Source: CAWBJP01 sp044867425 (lineage in GTDB: Bacteria > Actinomycetota > Acidimicrobiia > IMCC26256 > BP-133). From it: a DNA stretch of 64,000 bases. Where the stretch lies: positions 13,053 to 77,052 of the forward strand of contig JBIOUX010000104.1 in NCBI GenBank assembly GCA_044867425.1. The letters are read 5' to 3'. Every line of letters starts with the position of its first letter. Position 1 is the first letter of the stretch. Shown one piece after another: positions 33,060 to 41,437 of the stretch. Position numbers and translations under genes: made by a program. Below the pieces are notes generated by a model, which saw nothing but the letters and a program-made list of their open reading frames with translations, did not search any database and had not been told where the DNA came from.

Positions 33060-35909
33060 TTACCCGGCGGCGTCCCCGGACAGCCAGGCCAGGGCGCTCA
33101 GGGCGGCGTCATCCAGCGTGAGAGCAGCACCGGCGTCGAGACAGCGCCGGGCCTCGTCAGGGCCGAGCGCCTCGAACGCCCCCCGGCGGACGGCGGCCAG
33201 GCGGGCGGCATCCTCGCCGAAGGTGGGGGCCACCGTGTCGTTCCCCACCGCCCCCAGCAGTTCCGTGGCCTGGCGGACCGACCCGATGCGGGCGAGCAGC
33301 ACCACGAGGTTGCGCAACGTCGTCAGCTGGTGCATCCGGGCGCCCTCACGGCGCCAGTGGTCGATGACGGCGGCGAAGGCGCCGATCGCCTCGCCGGGGT
33401 CGCCCACCCGGGCCCGCAGGGAACAGGCGGAAACCCGGGCCACGCCACCCAGGTACCGGTTGCCGACGGAGTCGGCCAGGGCCACGGCCCGATCCAGGAG
33501 GGGCAGGGCGCGACCGGGGTCACGGTCGAGCACGACTTCGCCTTCGACATACGCCAGCCAGCCCTCATCGGAGGGCGCCAGCGGCGCCGCCCATGACCGG
33601 CGCAGCGCCCCTTCCGCCTCCTCGAACCGCCCGGCATAGGCCGCGGCGGCCGCGATGTTGGCGATGGCGGCCACGACGAGGTGGCTGTCTTCGCCCTCGT
33701 CCGCCGCCGCCAGCATCCGCCGCCCCACCTCGCTCGAGTCGTCCAGCCGCCCGGCGAAGACGTGCACATCGGCCAGAACCTCGAGGGCGTGGAGGGCTTC
33801 GCCGGCGGACTCGGCGACGGATGCGCCCCGCTCGGCCAGCGCCCGAGCTCGGGGAAGATCGCCGGCGATAACCGACCGCTGCGCGGCGGAGGCCAGCACC
33901 ACGCTGCTCCCCGGCTCGCCGCCGAGATCGTCCACCAGGGCGACGGCCCAGGCCAGCGGCTCGTCCCGCAGCCGGGACTGGGCGAAGAGGTGGAGCGCCG
34001 CCGACAGACCGACGGCGAGCGGCAGGTCCGCGGACCGGGCCCAGCGGTGGGCGGCGCGCAGCTCGTCGGTCAGCCCGTCGAGGCGGGCGGCGGCGTCCGC
34101 TTCGGCGGTGGTGCGCAGGCCCCGGTCGGCGGCGGTGGCGGCCATGACGACGTGCTCGGCGTGGCGACGGGCCAGCACCTCGGCCCGACCCGAGGCGGCC
34201 AGGCGCCGGAGGGCGTGGTCGCGGATGGTGGCCAGCATCCCGAAGCGGGCCCGCGCTCCCGAGGTGTCGGCCACCAGCAGCGACCGGTCCGCCAGCCGGC
34301 ACAAGGCATCCAGAGGCGACGCCCGTCCGGTCACCGCCGCCACGTCGGCTTCGTCGACGGCGCCGGCGAAGACCGAGAGTTCGGCGAGCAGGTCCCGGTC
34401 GTCGTGGTCGAGCAGTGCCTCCGACCACTCCACCACCCCCGCCAGGGTCCGGTGACGGGCCTCCCCGCCCCGGCGGGGGGACGCCAACCGATCGAGGTCG
34501 TCGAGGCGCTCGGCCAGCTCGGGCAGCGGGAGGGTGGCGGCGGGGGCCGCCGCCATCTCGATGGCGAGTGGCAGCCCGTCCAGGCGGCGGACGATCCGGT
34601 CGACCACCGCCAGGTTCGCCTCGCCGGCGTCGAGGCCGGGGCGGACGGCCCGGGCCCGCTCGAGGAACAGGCGCCGGGCGGCGGGGTCCTCCCCGGCCAG
34701 GGCCAGGGGCGCCACCGTCCAGACGTGCTCGCCGCCGATCCCGAGGCGTTCCCGGCTGGTGGCCAGGACGCGGGCCCGGCCACCGCCGGTCAGGATGGCC
34801 TCCGCCAGCCGGGCGGCCTCGGCGATGAGGTGCTCGCAGTTGTCCAGCACCACCAGCAGGTCGAGGGCCCCCACCTGGGCCAGAGCCGCCTCGGGCGACC
34901 CGCCTTCGACCGACAGGCCCAGGGCATCGACGACCGCCCCGGGCACGGCCGCCGGATCCTCCACGGAGGCCAGGGGCAGGAGACGGGCTCCCCAGCGGTG
35001 GCGGCCGGCGATCCGGTCGGCCACCGCCAGGGCGAGCCGGGTCTTGCCCACGCCGCCGGGCCCGCACAGGGTCACCAGCCGGGCGGTGCCGAGCATCCGC
35101 TCCAGCGTTTCGAGGTCGGCGTCCCGGCCGACGAGCGACGAGGCGGGAACGGGGAAGGGTCGGGGAGCCAGCACCGGCGGGGCCGGGCCGGCCAGGGCGG
35201 CCATCTCGGCCTGGCGGAGGCGCGCCGAGGGCACCAGCCCGGCGTCGGCCAGCGCCGCCGCGGCCCGCTGGTAGGCCCGAAGCGCCTCGGGGGCGCGGTC
35301 GGCGGCCGCTAGCGACTCCACCAGGACGGCCCACGCCCCCTCCCGCAGGGGGTGGGAGGAGACGAGCGCCTCGGCGGCCGCCGCCGCCCGCGCCGCCTGA
35401 CCGTCGCGCAGGAGGGCGCCGGCGTGATCCTCCTCGGCGGACAGGCGGAGCTCCTCCAGGCGCCGGGCGACGCCCCGCAGCGGCTCGACGTCGGCGAGGT
35501 CCCCGAAGGCGGTTCCCCGCCAGAGGGCGAGCGCCTCCTCCAGGAGGGCCACGGCCACCTCGGGACGAGCGGCGCCCGCCTCGCCCACCAGAGCCTCGAA
35601 ACGGCCGGCGTCAACCTCGACCGGGGAGAGAGCCAGGGCGTAGCCGCCGGGACGGATGGCCACGGCCTCGCCGAGAACGCCCCGCAACCGGGACACGTAG
35701 GTGCGCAGCGTCTGGGCCGCCGTGCGGGGCGGCGAGTCACCCCACAGGGCGTCGACGAGCACATCGGCGCTGACGGTCTCACCGACACGGGCGGCGAGCA
35801 CGGCCAGGACGAGCCGCTGGCTGCGGCTGCCGAGCACCGGCGCGGCGGCCTCCGGGCTCTCGGCGCCGCCGGGGCCGACCGCCACCGGACCGAGGACCCG
35901 CAGCCGCAC
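33060..35909 (-). CDS. AfsR/SARP-like regulator: winged helix, BTAD, NB-ARC-type ATPase, TPR
   Basis: A 949-residue regulator. Residues 1-85 form an OmpR-like winged helix (RLRVLGPVAVG ... ADVLVDALWGDSPP ... LRTYVSRLRGVLG). The BTAD domain covers about 90-240. The STAND ATPase has Walker A GPGGVGKTRLALAV and Walker B LLVVLDNCEH. The C-terminal third is TPR-like. I chose GTG 35909, which gives the typical N-terminus and has a TACTAT box six bases upstream; GTG 35960 is an alternative. It diverges from the GNAT/TPR gene pair, its probable target. Confidence 0.85.
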   Translation of the reverse strand: MRLRVLGPVAVGPGGAESPEAAAPVLGSRSQRLVLAVLAARVGETVSADVLVDALWGDSPPRTAAQTLRTYVSRLRGVLGEAVAIRPGGYALALSPVEVDAGRFEALVGEAGAARPEVAVALLEEALALWRGTAFGDLADVEPLRGVARRLEELRLSAEEDHAGALLRDGQAARAAAAAEALVSSHPLREGAWAVLVESLAAADRAPEALRAYQRAAAALADAGLVPSARLRQAEMAALAGPAPPVLAPRPFPVPASSLVGRDADLETLERMLGTARLVTLCGPGGVGKTRLALAVADRIAGRHRWGARLLPLASVEDPAAVPGAVVDALGLSVEGGSPEAALAQVGALDLLVVLDNCEHLIAEAARLAEAILTGGGRARVLATSRERLGIGGEHVWTVAPLALAGEDPAARRLFLERARAVRPGLDAGEANLAVVDRIVRRLDGLPLAIEMAAAPAATLPLPELAERLDDLDRLASPRRGGEARHRTLAGVVEWSEALLDHDDRDLLAELSVFAGAVDEADVAAVTGRASPLDALCRLADRSLLVADTSGARARFGMLATIRDHALRRLAASGRAEVLARRHAEHVVMAATAADRGLRTTAEADAAARLDGLTDELRAAHRWARSADLPLAVGLSAALHLFAQSRLRDEPLAWAVALVDDLGGEPGSSVVLASAAQRSVIAGDLPRARALAERGASVAESAGEALHALEVLADVHVFAGRLDDSSEVGRRMLAAADEGEDSHLVVAAIANIAAAAAYAGRFEEAEGALRRSWAAPLAPSDEGWLAYVEGEVVLDRDPGRALPLLDRAVALADSVGNRYLGGVARVSACSLRARVGDPGEAIGAFAAVIDHWRREGARMHQLTTLRNLVVLLARIGSVRQATELLGAVGNDTVAPTFGEDAARLAAVRRGAFEALGPDEARRCLDAGAALTLDDAALSALAWLSGDAAG

Positions 35910-35915
35910 GAGCTG

Positions 35916-35921
35916 ATAGTA
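35916..35921 (-). promoter_or_regulatory. Extended -10-like TACTAT before the AfsR-like gene
   Basis: TACTAT on the minus strand ends six bases before the GTG at 35909, a spacing expected if transcription begins at the start codon (leaderless mRNA, common in actinobacteria). No ribosome-binding site is visible before this GTG, which supports that reading. Confidence 0.4.
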
Positions 35922-36001
35922 GGAACTCAACGTTGCCGCCGTCCGTCCGGGCTGCGACACGGCTGCAACGGCGGGTCGACAGCCGTCCCGAGACTGTGGC
36001 C

Positions 36002-36859
36002 ATGACCTCCACCACTGACACCGGTCCGCTCCTCACCACCGGCTGGGAATCCGACGCCCCCGTCGACGACTCCCTCCTCCGCCGCTTCCTGTCCTGCTGG
36101 GCGTCCGCCTGTGAGACCTTCGCCGGCGCCGGCGGCGGCCGGGCCCTGCGCACCCCCGACTTCGCCGCCGCCGACTACGGCCGTCCCAGCGGCTGGTTCA
36201 ACTCGGCCACCCTGCTGGCGCCACCCGACCCGGCTCGCTTCGACGCCGTCCTCGACGACATCGAGGCGTTCTTCGGGTCCGGCACCGGTGAGGCGGTGCT
36301 GTTGAGCGCCTGGCCCCTCCCCGACCTGCGGGCCCGGGGCTGGCGCCTGGAGGGCCACCCGCCGCTCCTGGCCCGACCGCCCGCCGGCCTCGTCCCTCCT
36401 CCCGCCTGCCCACCGGTGGACATCGTCGATGTCACCGACGCCGCCGAGCTGGCGGAATGGGAGCGGGTGGCGGCCGAGGGCTACCCACTGCCCGAGCTGC
36501 TGCCCGTCCGGCCGGGTGCGATCGCCGACCCCAGCCTCCTCGACGACCCCCGCCTGCGGTTCACGCTGGGCCGGGAGGCCGGCGAGGCGGTGAGCCTCGG
36601 AGCCCTCTTCGTCGAGGCCGGCATCGGCTGCTTCACCCTCGGCGTGACCCAGCCGCCGGCCCGGGGCCGGGGCCACTGGCGGGCCCACGCCATCCGCCGT
36701 CTCCTCGCCGCCCCCGACCTGTGGATGACCGGCATCTTCAGCGACTCCAGCCGCCCGCCGGCCGAGCGGCTCGGCTTCCTCCCCCTGTTCCGCTTCACCC
36801 TCTGGGTCCGGCCCCGTCCCGGTGCCGAGCCCGTCCAGACCAAAAGGAGCCCACGATGA
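36002..36859 (+). CDS. GNAT-like acetyltransferase
   Basis: A 285-residue protein. The C-terminal half has GNAT-like order: VDIVDVTDAAELAEWERVAAEGYP, a strand LGALFVEAGIGCFTLGVTQPPARGRGHWRAHAIRRLLA in which the Gly/Arg turn marks the CoA loop, and a final RLGFLPLFRFTLWVRP. The N-terminal half probably forms a degenerate second lobe. The stop overlaps the next start (ATGA). It lies 92 bases from the divergent AfsR-like regulator. The substrate is unknown. Confidence 0.65.
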   Translation: MTSTTDTGPLLTTGWESDAPVDDSLLRRFLSCWASACETFAGAGGGRALRTPDFAAADYGRPSGWFNSATLLAPPDPARFDAVLDDIEAFFGSGTGEAVLLSAWPLPDLRARGWRLEGHPPLLARPPAGLVPPPACPPVDIVDVTDAAELAEWERVAAEGYPLPELLPVRPGAIADPSLLDDPRLRFTLGREAGEAVSLGALFVEAGIGCFTLGVTQPPARGRGHWRAHAIRRLLAAPDLWMTGIFSDSSRPPAERLGFLPLFRFTLWVRPRPGAEPVQTKRSPR

Positions 36860-38289
36860 TCACCACTCCCTTCACCATTGCCGACAACCTTCCCGTGACC
36901 GGCGCCAGTTCCCAAGCGCAGGAGCGCTACGACATCGCCGTGGAAGCGCAGTTGCGCCTCGCCGACGACGTCGCCGAAGCCTGGGAGGCCACCGTCGAAG
37001 ACGACCCCGGCTTCGTCCTCGGTCAGATCGGGCGGGCGTACCTGCGCTGCCTGTCGACGGAGGCGCCCGACGCCGCCGACGCCCGCCGGATCCTCGACGA
37101 CCTGGGCGAGCCGGGAGGGCTCAATGACCGCGAGCGTCGCCACCTGGCCGCCGCCCGGGCCTACGCCCACCGCGACCTGCACGGCGCCAGCGAGCGGTTG
37201 GCTTCGCTGTCGGTCGCCTACCCCCGCGACGTCCTCGCCCTGGCCATCGGCCACCAGCTGGACTTCTTCTGCGGCGACTCCGTCACCCTGCGGGACCGCG
37301 TCGGCCGGGCTCTCATGTCCTGGCGTCCGGCGGAGCCGAACTTCGGCTTCCTCCTGGGGATGCACGCCTTCGGCCTCGAAGAGTGCGGGCTCTACCCCCA
37401 GGCGGAGGCCACGGGGATGCGGGCGCTGGCACACGACGCCCGCGACGTGTGGGCCCTCCACGCCGTTGTCCACACCCACGAGATGCAAGGCCGCACCCGC
37501 GATGGCCTGCGGACCCTGGAGGAGCGGCGGGCGGACTGGACGGAGGGCAACTTCCTGGCCGTGCACAACAGCTGGCACGAAGCGCTCCTCCTGCTCGACG
37601 CCGGTCACACCGAACGTGCCCTGGGGATCTATGACACGGCGGTGCGCCACCCCGAGTCGGCCGACGTGGCCTTCACCCTGGTCGACGCCGCCGCCTTGCT
37701 GTGGCGGCTCCACCTCGACGGCGCCGACGTGGGGGGTCGCTGGTCCGCCCTGGCCGAGGCGTGGCACGGCCTGCTCGACGAACCCTGGTACGTCTTCAAC
37801 GACATGCACGCCGCCATGTCCTTCGTGGGAGCAGGCCGGCTGGAGGACGCCCGGGCCCTCGTCGCCCGCCTCGAGGCCCATGTGGCCTCCGGTCCCCGCC
37901 CGTCGGTTTCCAACGTGGCGATGACCGCCGAGGTGGGCCTCCCGGTGTGCTCCGCCATCCTGGCCTTCGGCGAGGGGCGCTACGGCGAGGTCGTGGACCT
38001 GCTCCACCCGATCCGCAAGATCGTGTACCGCTTCGGCGGCAGCCACGCCCAGCGGGACGCCGTCGCCCGGACCCTCTTCGAAGCCGCCATCCGGGCCGGC
38101 GACACCGATCTGGCCCAGGCGCTGGCCTCCGAGCGACTCGCCGTCAAGGAGGCCAACCCCTACACCTGGCGCCAGCTCGCCCGGATCCGGGCGGCCACCG
38201 GCGACCATGTCGCGGCCACGATGGCCACTGCTCCCCGCAGCCCGATCAGGTCAGCGGTGACGCCGGCGATGAGCGCTTCGAGGGCGTAG
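36856..38289 (+). CDS. TPR-repeat protein
   Basis: A 477-residue alpha-helical protein with repeated helix pairs (GFVLGQIGRAYLRCLS, HLAAARAYAHRDLHGASERLASL, WALHAVVHTHEMQGRTRDGLRTL, NSWHEALLLLDAGHTERALGIYD). This matches a family of actinobacterial and proteobacterial tetratricopeptide proteins of unknown role. The ATG has AAAGGAG upstream and overlaps the GNAT stop. There is no signal peptide. Co-translation with the acetyltransferase suggests a shared process. The last 20 residues are Ser/Ala-rich and may be variable. Confidence 0.8.
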   Translation: MITTPFTIADNLPVTGASSQAQERYDIAVEAQLRLADDVAEAWEATVEDDPGFVLGQIGRAYLRCLSTEAPDAADARRILDDLGEPGGLNDRERRHLAAARAYAHRDLHGASERLASLSVAYPRDVLALAIGHQLDFFCGDSVTLRDRVGRALMSWRPAEPNFGFLLGMHAFGLEECGLYPQAEATGMRALAHDARDVWALHAVVHTHEMQGRTRDGLRTLEERRADWTEGNFLAVHNSWHEALLLLDAGHTERALGIYDTAVRHPESADVAFTLVDAAALLWRLHLDGADVGGRWSALAEAWHGLLDEPWYVFNDMHAAMSFVGAGRLEDARALVARLEAHVASGPRPSVSNVAMTAEVGLPVCSAILAFGEGRYGEVVDLLHPIRKIVYRFGGSHAQRDAVARTLFEAAIRAGDTDLAQALASERLAVKEANPYTWRQLARIRAATGDHVAATMATAPRSPIRSAVTPAMSASRA

Positions 38290-38329
38290 CCGCCCGACCG
38301 AGCGGCGTGAGCCGACCGTCACGGTGCAC

Positions 38330-38389
38330 TGAGCCCCCCTGGTTCGAGCGTGGTTCCGAGACAGCTCCACACTCGCCCCGGGGGGCTCA
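38330..38389. terminator. Long inverted repeat between convergent genes, probable bidirectional terminator
   Basis: TGAGCCCCCC (38330-38339) and GGGGGGCTCA (38380-38389) are perfect 10-bp arms separated by 40 bases. They sit in the gap between the TPR gene and the convergent GGDEF/EAL gene. There is no T-run, so it is not a classical intrinsic terminator; the very GC-rich stem could still stop transcription or protect 3' ends. Confidence 0.5.
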
Positions 38390-38423
38390 CTCAGTCACGA
38401 ACCGAAATCAACAAGGTCCGTGG

Positions 38424-41165
38424 TCAGTACAGATAAGCGGCGGCTCCGACTGCCACCGGTGCCGCCGTGGCGGTGATGCCCGTGCGGAGGATCTCCTCGA
38501 GCACGTCGGCATCCACGGGGCGGGCCAGGTAGTAGCCCTGGGCCAAGTCGCACCCCAGCTGGCCGAGCACGTCCACCTGGGTGCCGGTCTCGACGCCTTC
38601 CGCCACCGCCTGCAGTTGCAGGGTCCGGGCCAGGGACACAATCGCTCCGACGAGAGACGAATTGCTGTCGTCGGAGTCAATCCCTGCGATGAACGTCCGG
38701 TCGATCTTGAGGATGTCGATGGGAAAGCGCTGCAGGTAGCTGAGCGACGAGTACCCCGTTCCGAAGTCGTCGACGGCGAGTTTCACACCCAGCGCCTTGA
38801 GCGCTTCGAGCTTGGCGATGATGTTCTCGGTGTCGTGCATCATGGCGCCCTCGGTGATCTCGAGCACGAGCGTCGACGGGGCCAGTCCCGAGAGCTCCAG
38901 GGCTTCGGCGATGTGCGAGATGAGCTCGTCGCCTTGCAACTGCCGGGGGGAGAGGTTGACGCTGACCGTCAGCGGCGGCTCGTCGGGATGCTGGAGCTGC
39001 CAGCAACGGGTCCGGGTGCAGGCCTCGACCAGCACCTGCCGGCCCAGCTCGCAGATGAGGCCCGTCTCTTCGGCGATCGGGATGAAGGCGTTGGGCGGAA
39101 GCAGCCCTCGCTCGGGGTGGGACCAGCGGACGAGCGCTTCCACGCCGGAAATCCGCCCGGTGTCCAGGGTGACGATGGGCTGGTACTGGAGCGTGAGCTC
39201 GCCCCGGTCGAGGGCCCGCCGGAGGTCGGCCCGGATCTCGAGCCGTTCCATCGCCGCCGCGTGCATCTGCGGCTCGAAGATCTCGTAGCGTCGTTTGCCC
39301 CCACGCTTGGCCGTGTACATGGCGATGTCGGCGTTGCGGAGCAGCTGGCCGGTGGTGCTGTCGGGGTCGTGGAAGGCGATCCCGATGCTCGCTCCGACGA
39401 CGATCTCCCTGCCGGCGACGGTGAAGGGCTGGTGCAGCACGTCGATCAGCCGGTCGGCCAAGCCGGTGGCGTCACTGTCGGACCCAAGGTCCTCGACGAG
39501 CAGGGCAAACTCGTCGCCGCCCAGCCGGGCAGCCGTGTCGGTGGCCCGCAGGGAGCCCCGGAGACGTTCCGCCACCGCGACCAGCAGCGCATCGCCGGCG
39601 GTGTGGCCCAAGCTGTCGTTGACCGTCTTGAAGTCGTCCAGGTCGACGAAGAGCACAGCCAGCTGGCGCTGGCGTCGGGCCGCCCGGCTCAGGGCGTGGG
39701 TCACCCGGTCCCGGAAGAGCGCCTGATTGGCGAGGCCGGTGAGCGAGTCATGGAACGCCTGGTGGGCCAGTTCCTGCTCCAGCCGCGTCCGCTCGGTGAT
39801 GTCCCGGAAGCTCCACACCCGGCCCACGGGGAACCCATCCACCCGCTGCGGCTGCGAGTAGCGCTCGACGGTGCGCCCGTCGCGGAACTCGATCAGGTCG
39901 TGGCTGTTGGCCTCAGGCTGGGCGTAGAGCTCGCGGACCTTGGCCAGGAACGCCTCGGGGTCCTGGACCTGGGACAGCACGAAGGCGAGAGCCTCGTCGT
40001 CATCGCCGGTGCTGAGCAGCGACTCGGGAAGGCCCCACATCTCGACGAACTTGTGGTTGAAGCTCCGGATGCGGCCGTCTCGGTCGACGACGAGGATTCC
40101 GTCGGCGGTGGAGTCGAGCGTGGCGTTGAGGAGGGACAGCGTCTCGTGGATCTCCGCCTCGGCCCGTTTCCGCTCGGTGATGTCCTGAACGGTGCCCGAT
40201 ACGACCGCCGGTGCCCCACCCACCCGGGCGGTCACCGCGCCCCGGCCGTGGAGCCAGCGCACGGTCCCGTCGGGAAGGAGGATGCGGAAGTCAAGGGCAT
40301 GGTCGGCCCCGGACTCGACGGCCTGGCGCAGTCCGGCCAGCGCGTCCTGGTCATCGGGGTGGACCCGGGAAAGGAGGGTCCTGGGCGAGGGGTTGACCTC
40401 GCCGGCGTCGACCCCGAACAGCCGGTACAGCTCGTCCGACCACACCAGGCGGCCGCTGACGAGATCCAGTTCCCAGCTTCCGAGCCGGGCCACCGCCTGG
40501 GCTTCGGCGAGCCGTTCCTGCCGGTCGGCGGTGGCTCGCAGCAGCGTCTCGTTGAGTCGCCAGGAGACGAGGCCCGTGGCGCTCATCCCCAGGATGAAAG
40601 CGCCGTGCACTCCTGCCCACTGCCAGGGGTGGTTGATGGCGGGCTGGTGGTTGTAAACGGTCGTCGGGTCGATGGCGCCGGCCATCCCGTGCTGGAGCAC
40701 GACGTAAGCGATGGCGATGAGGAACGGCCGCCAGTCCTGGTAGAGGGTGACGACTCCGACCATCACGAAATAGTGGAAGTGCATCTCGATGACGCCGCCA
40801 GAGAGGTGGACGAGCACCGCCGAGCTGGTGAGCAGGCCGAGGGAGGCCACAACGGTGCTCGGTCGCCGTCCGGACCGCAGGGCCGTCGCCACGGCGGCGA
40901 AGTTCGCCACCACGCCGGCCTCGAACAGGCTGTGCCCGACGCCTTGACCTTGGGCCAGGGCGTAGAGGAACAACCCCGGGACGTGCAGCCAGAGGACGAC
41001 GAGAATCCCGCGATGCCGCTGGGCCCAGACGTTGTCGGGGAGCATGCTCCCCTTCGGCAGCCAGTTCCGGAGCCGACTGAGCCCTCGAGCGCCTGCCGGG
41101 CCGTGGTCGGGCGTGCTGCCGGCGTCCGTCAGGCCGTCCGGCGGGATGTGGATCGGTCGGGTCAC
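38424..41165 (-). CDS. Membrane-bound PAS-GGDEF-EAL protein (c-di-GMP turnover)
   Basis: A 913-residue sensor. N-terminal membrane helices (about 45-190) include an HFHYFVMVGVVTLYQDW segment. A PAS domain with PAC follows (LGSWELDLVSGRL ... VVSGTVQDITERKRAE), then a second PAS (LNATLDSTADGILVVDRDG). The GGDEF active-site motif is intact (RLGGDEFALL), with VDLDDFKTVNDSLGH before it. The EAL domain keeps EALVRW, LEITEGAMM, DDFGTGYSSLSYL and AEGVET, so both synthesis and hydrolysis are possible. I chose GTG 41165; ATG 41237 is an alternative. It lies near the pilus cluster, whose ATPases have c-di-GMP-binding-type modules. Confidence 0.88.
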   Translation of the reverse strand: MTRPIHIPPDGLTDAGSTPDHGPAGARGLSRLRNWLPKGSMLPDNVWAQRHRGILVVLWLHVPGLFLYALAQGQGVGHSLFEAGVVANFAAVATALRSGRRPSTVVASLGLLTSSAVLVHLSGGVIEMHFHYFVMVGVVTLYQDWRPFLIAIAYVVLQHGMAGAIDPTTVYNHQPAINHPWQWAGVHGAFILGMSATGLVSWRLNETLLRATADRQERLAEAQAVARLGSWELDLVSGRLVWSDELYRLFGVDAGEVNPSPRTLLSRVHPDDQDALAGLRQAVESGADHALDFRILLPDGTVRWLHGRGAVTARVGGAPAVVSGTVQDITERKRAEAEIHETLSLLNATLDSTADGILVVDRDGRIRSFNHKFVEMWGLPESLLSTGDDDEALAFVLSQVQDPEAFLAKVRELYAQPEANSHDLIEFRDGRTVERYSQPQRVDGFPVGRVWSFRDITERTRLEQELAHQAFHDSLTGLANQALFRDRVTHALSRAARRQRQLAVLFVDLDDFKTVNDSLGHTAGDALLVAVAERLRGSLRATDTAARLGGDEFALLVEDLGSDSDATGLADRLIDVLHQPFTVAGREIVVGASIGIAFHDPDSTTGQLLRNADIAMYTAKRGGKRRYEIFEPQMHAAAMERLEIRADLRRALDRGELTLQYQPIVTLDTGRISGVEALVRWSHPERGLLPPNAFIPIAEETGLICELGRQVLVEACTRTRCWQLQHPDEPPLTVSVNLSPRQLQGDELISHIAEALELSGLAPSTLVLEITEGAMMHDTENIIAKLEALKALGVKLAVDDFGTGYSSLSYLQRFPIDILKIDRTFIAGIDSDDSNSSLVGAIVSLARTLQLQAVAEGVETGTQVDVLGQLGCDLAQGYYLARPVDADVLEEILRTGITATAAPVAVGAAAYLY

Positions 41166-41437
41166 GTTGCGCACTTCTCCACTTCGGTAGCCCGGCTGGC
41201 CCGGAGGGCCCCGTGGCTTTGCGTCCCCGCCTCGCAACGGGTTTGCCCTTTTCTTGTCATCGGGGTATCGGTTCGCAACAAAAATTCCTTGACTGGTAAT
41301 TGCTGGGCTGGTCGCGATGCTCAGAAGTCGCTCACCTGCGACATCGCCCGTCCACTGATCGCCAGCTCGTGTGGCCTGTCACATGACCGCCGCCGACATG
41401 TCGCACCGGCTAGAACCGCGATGAGCCGGAGGAAGGG

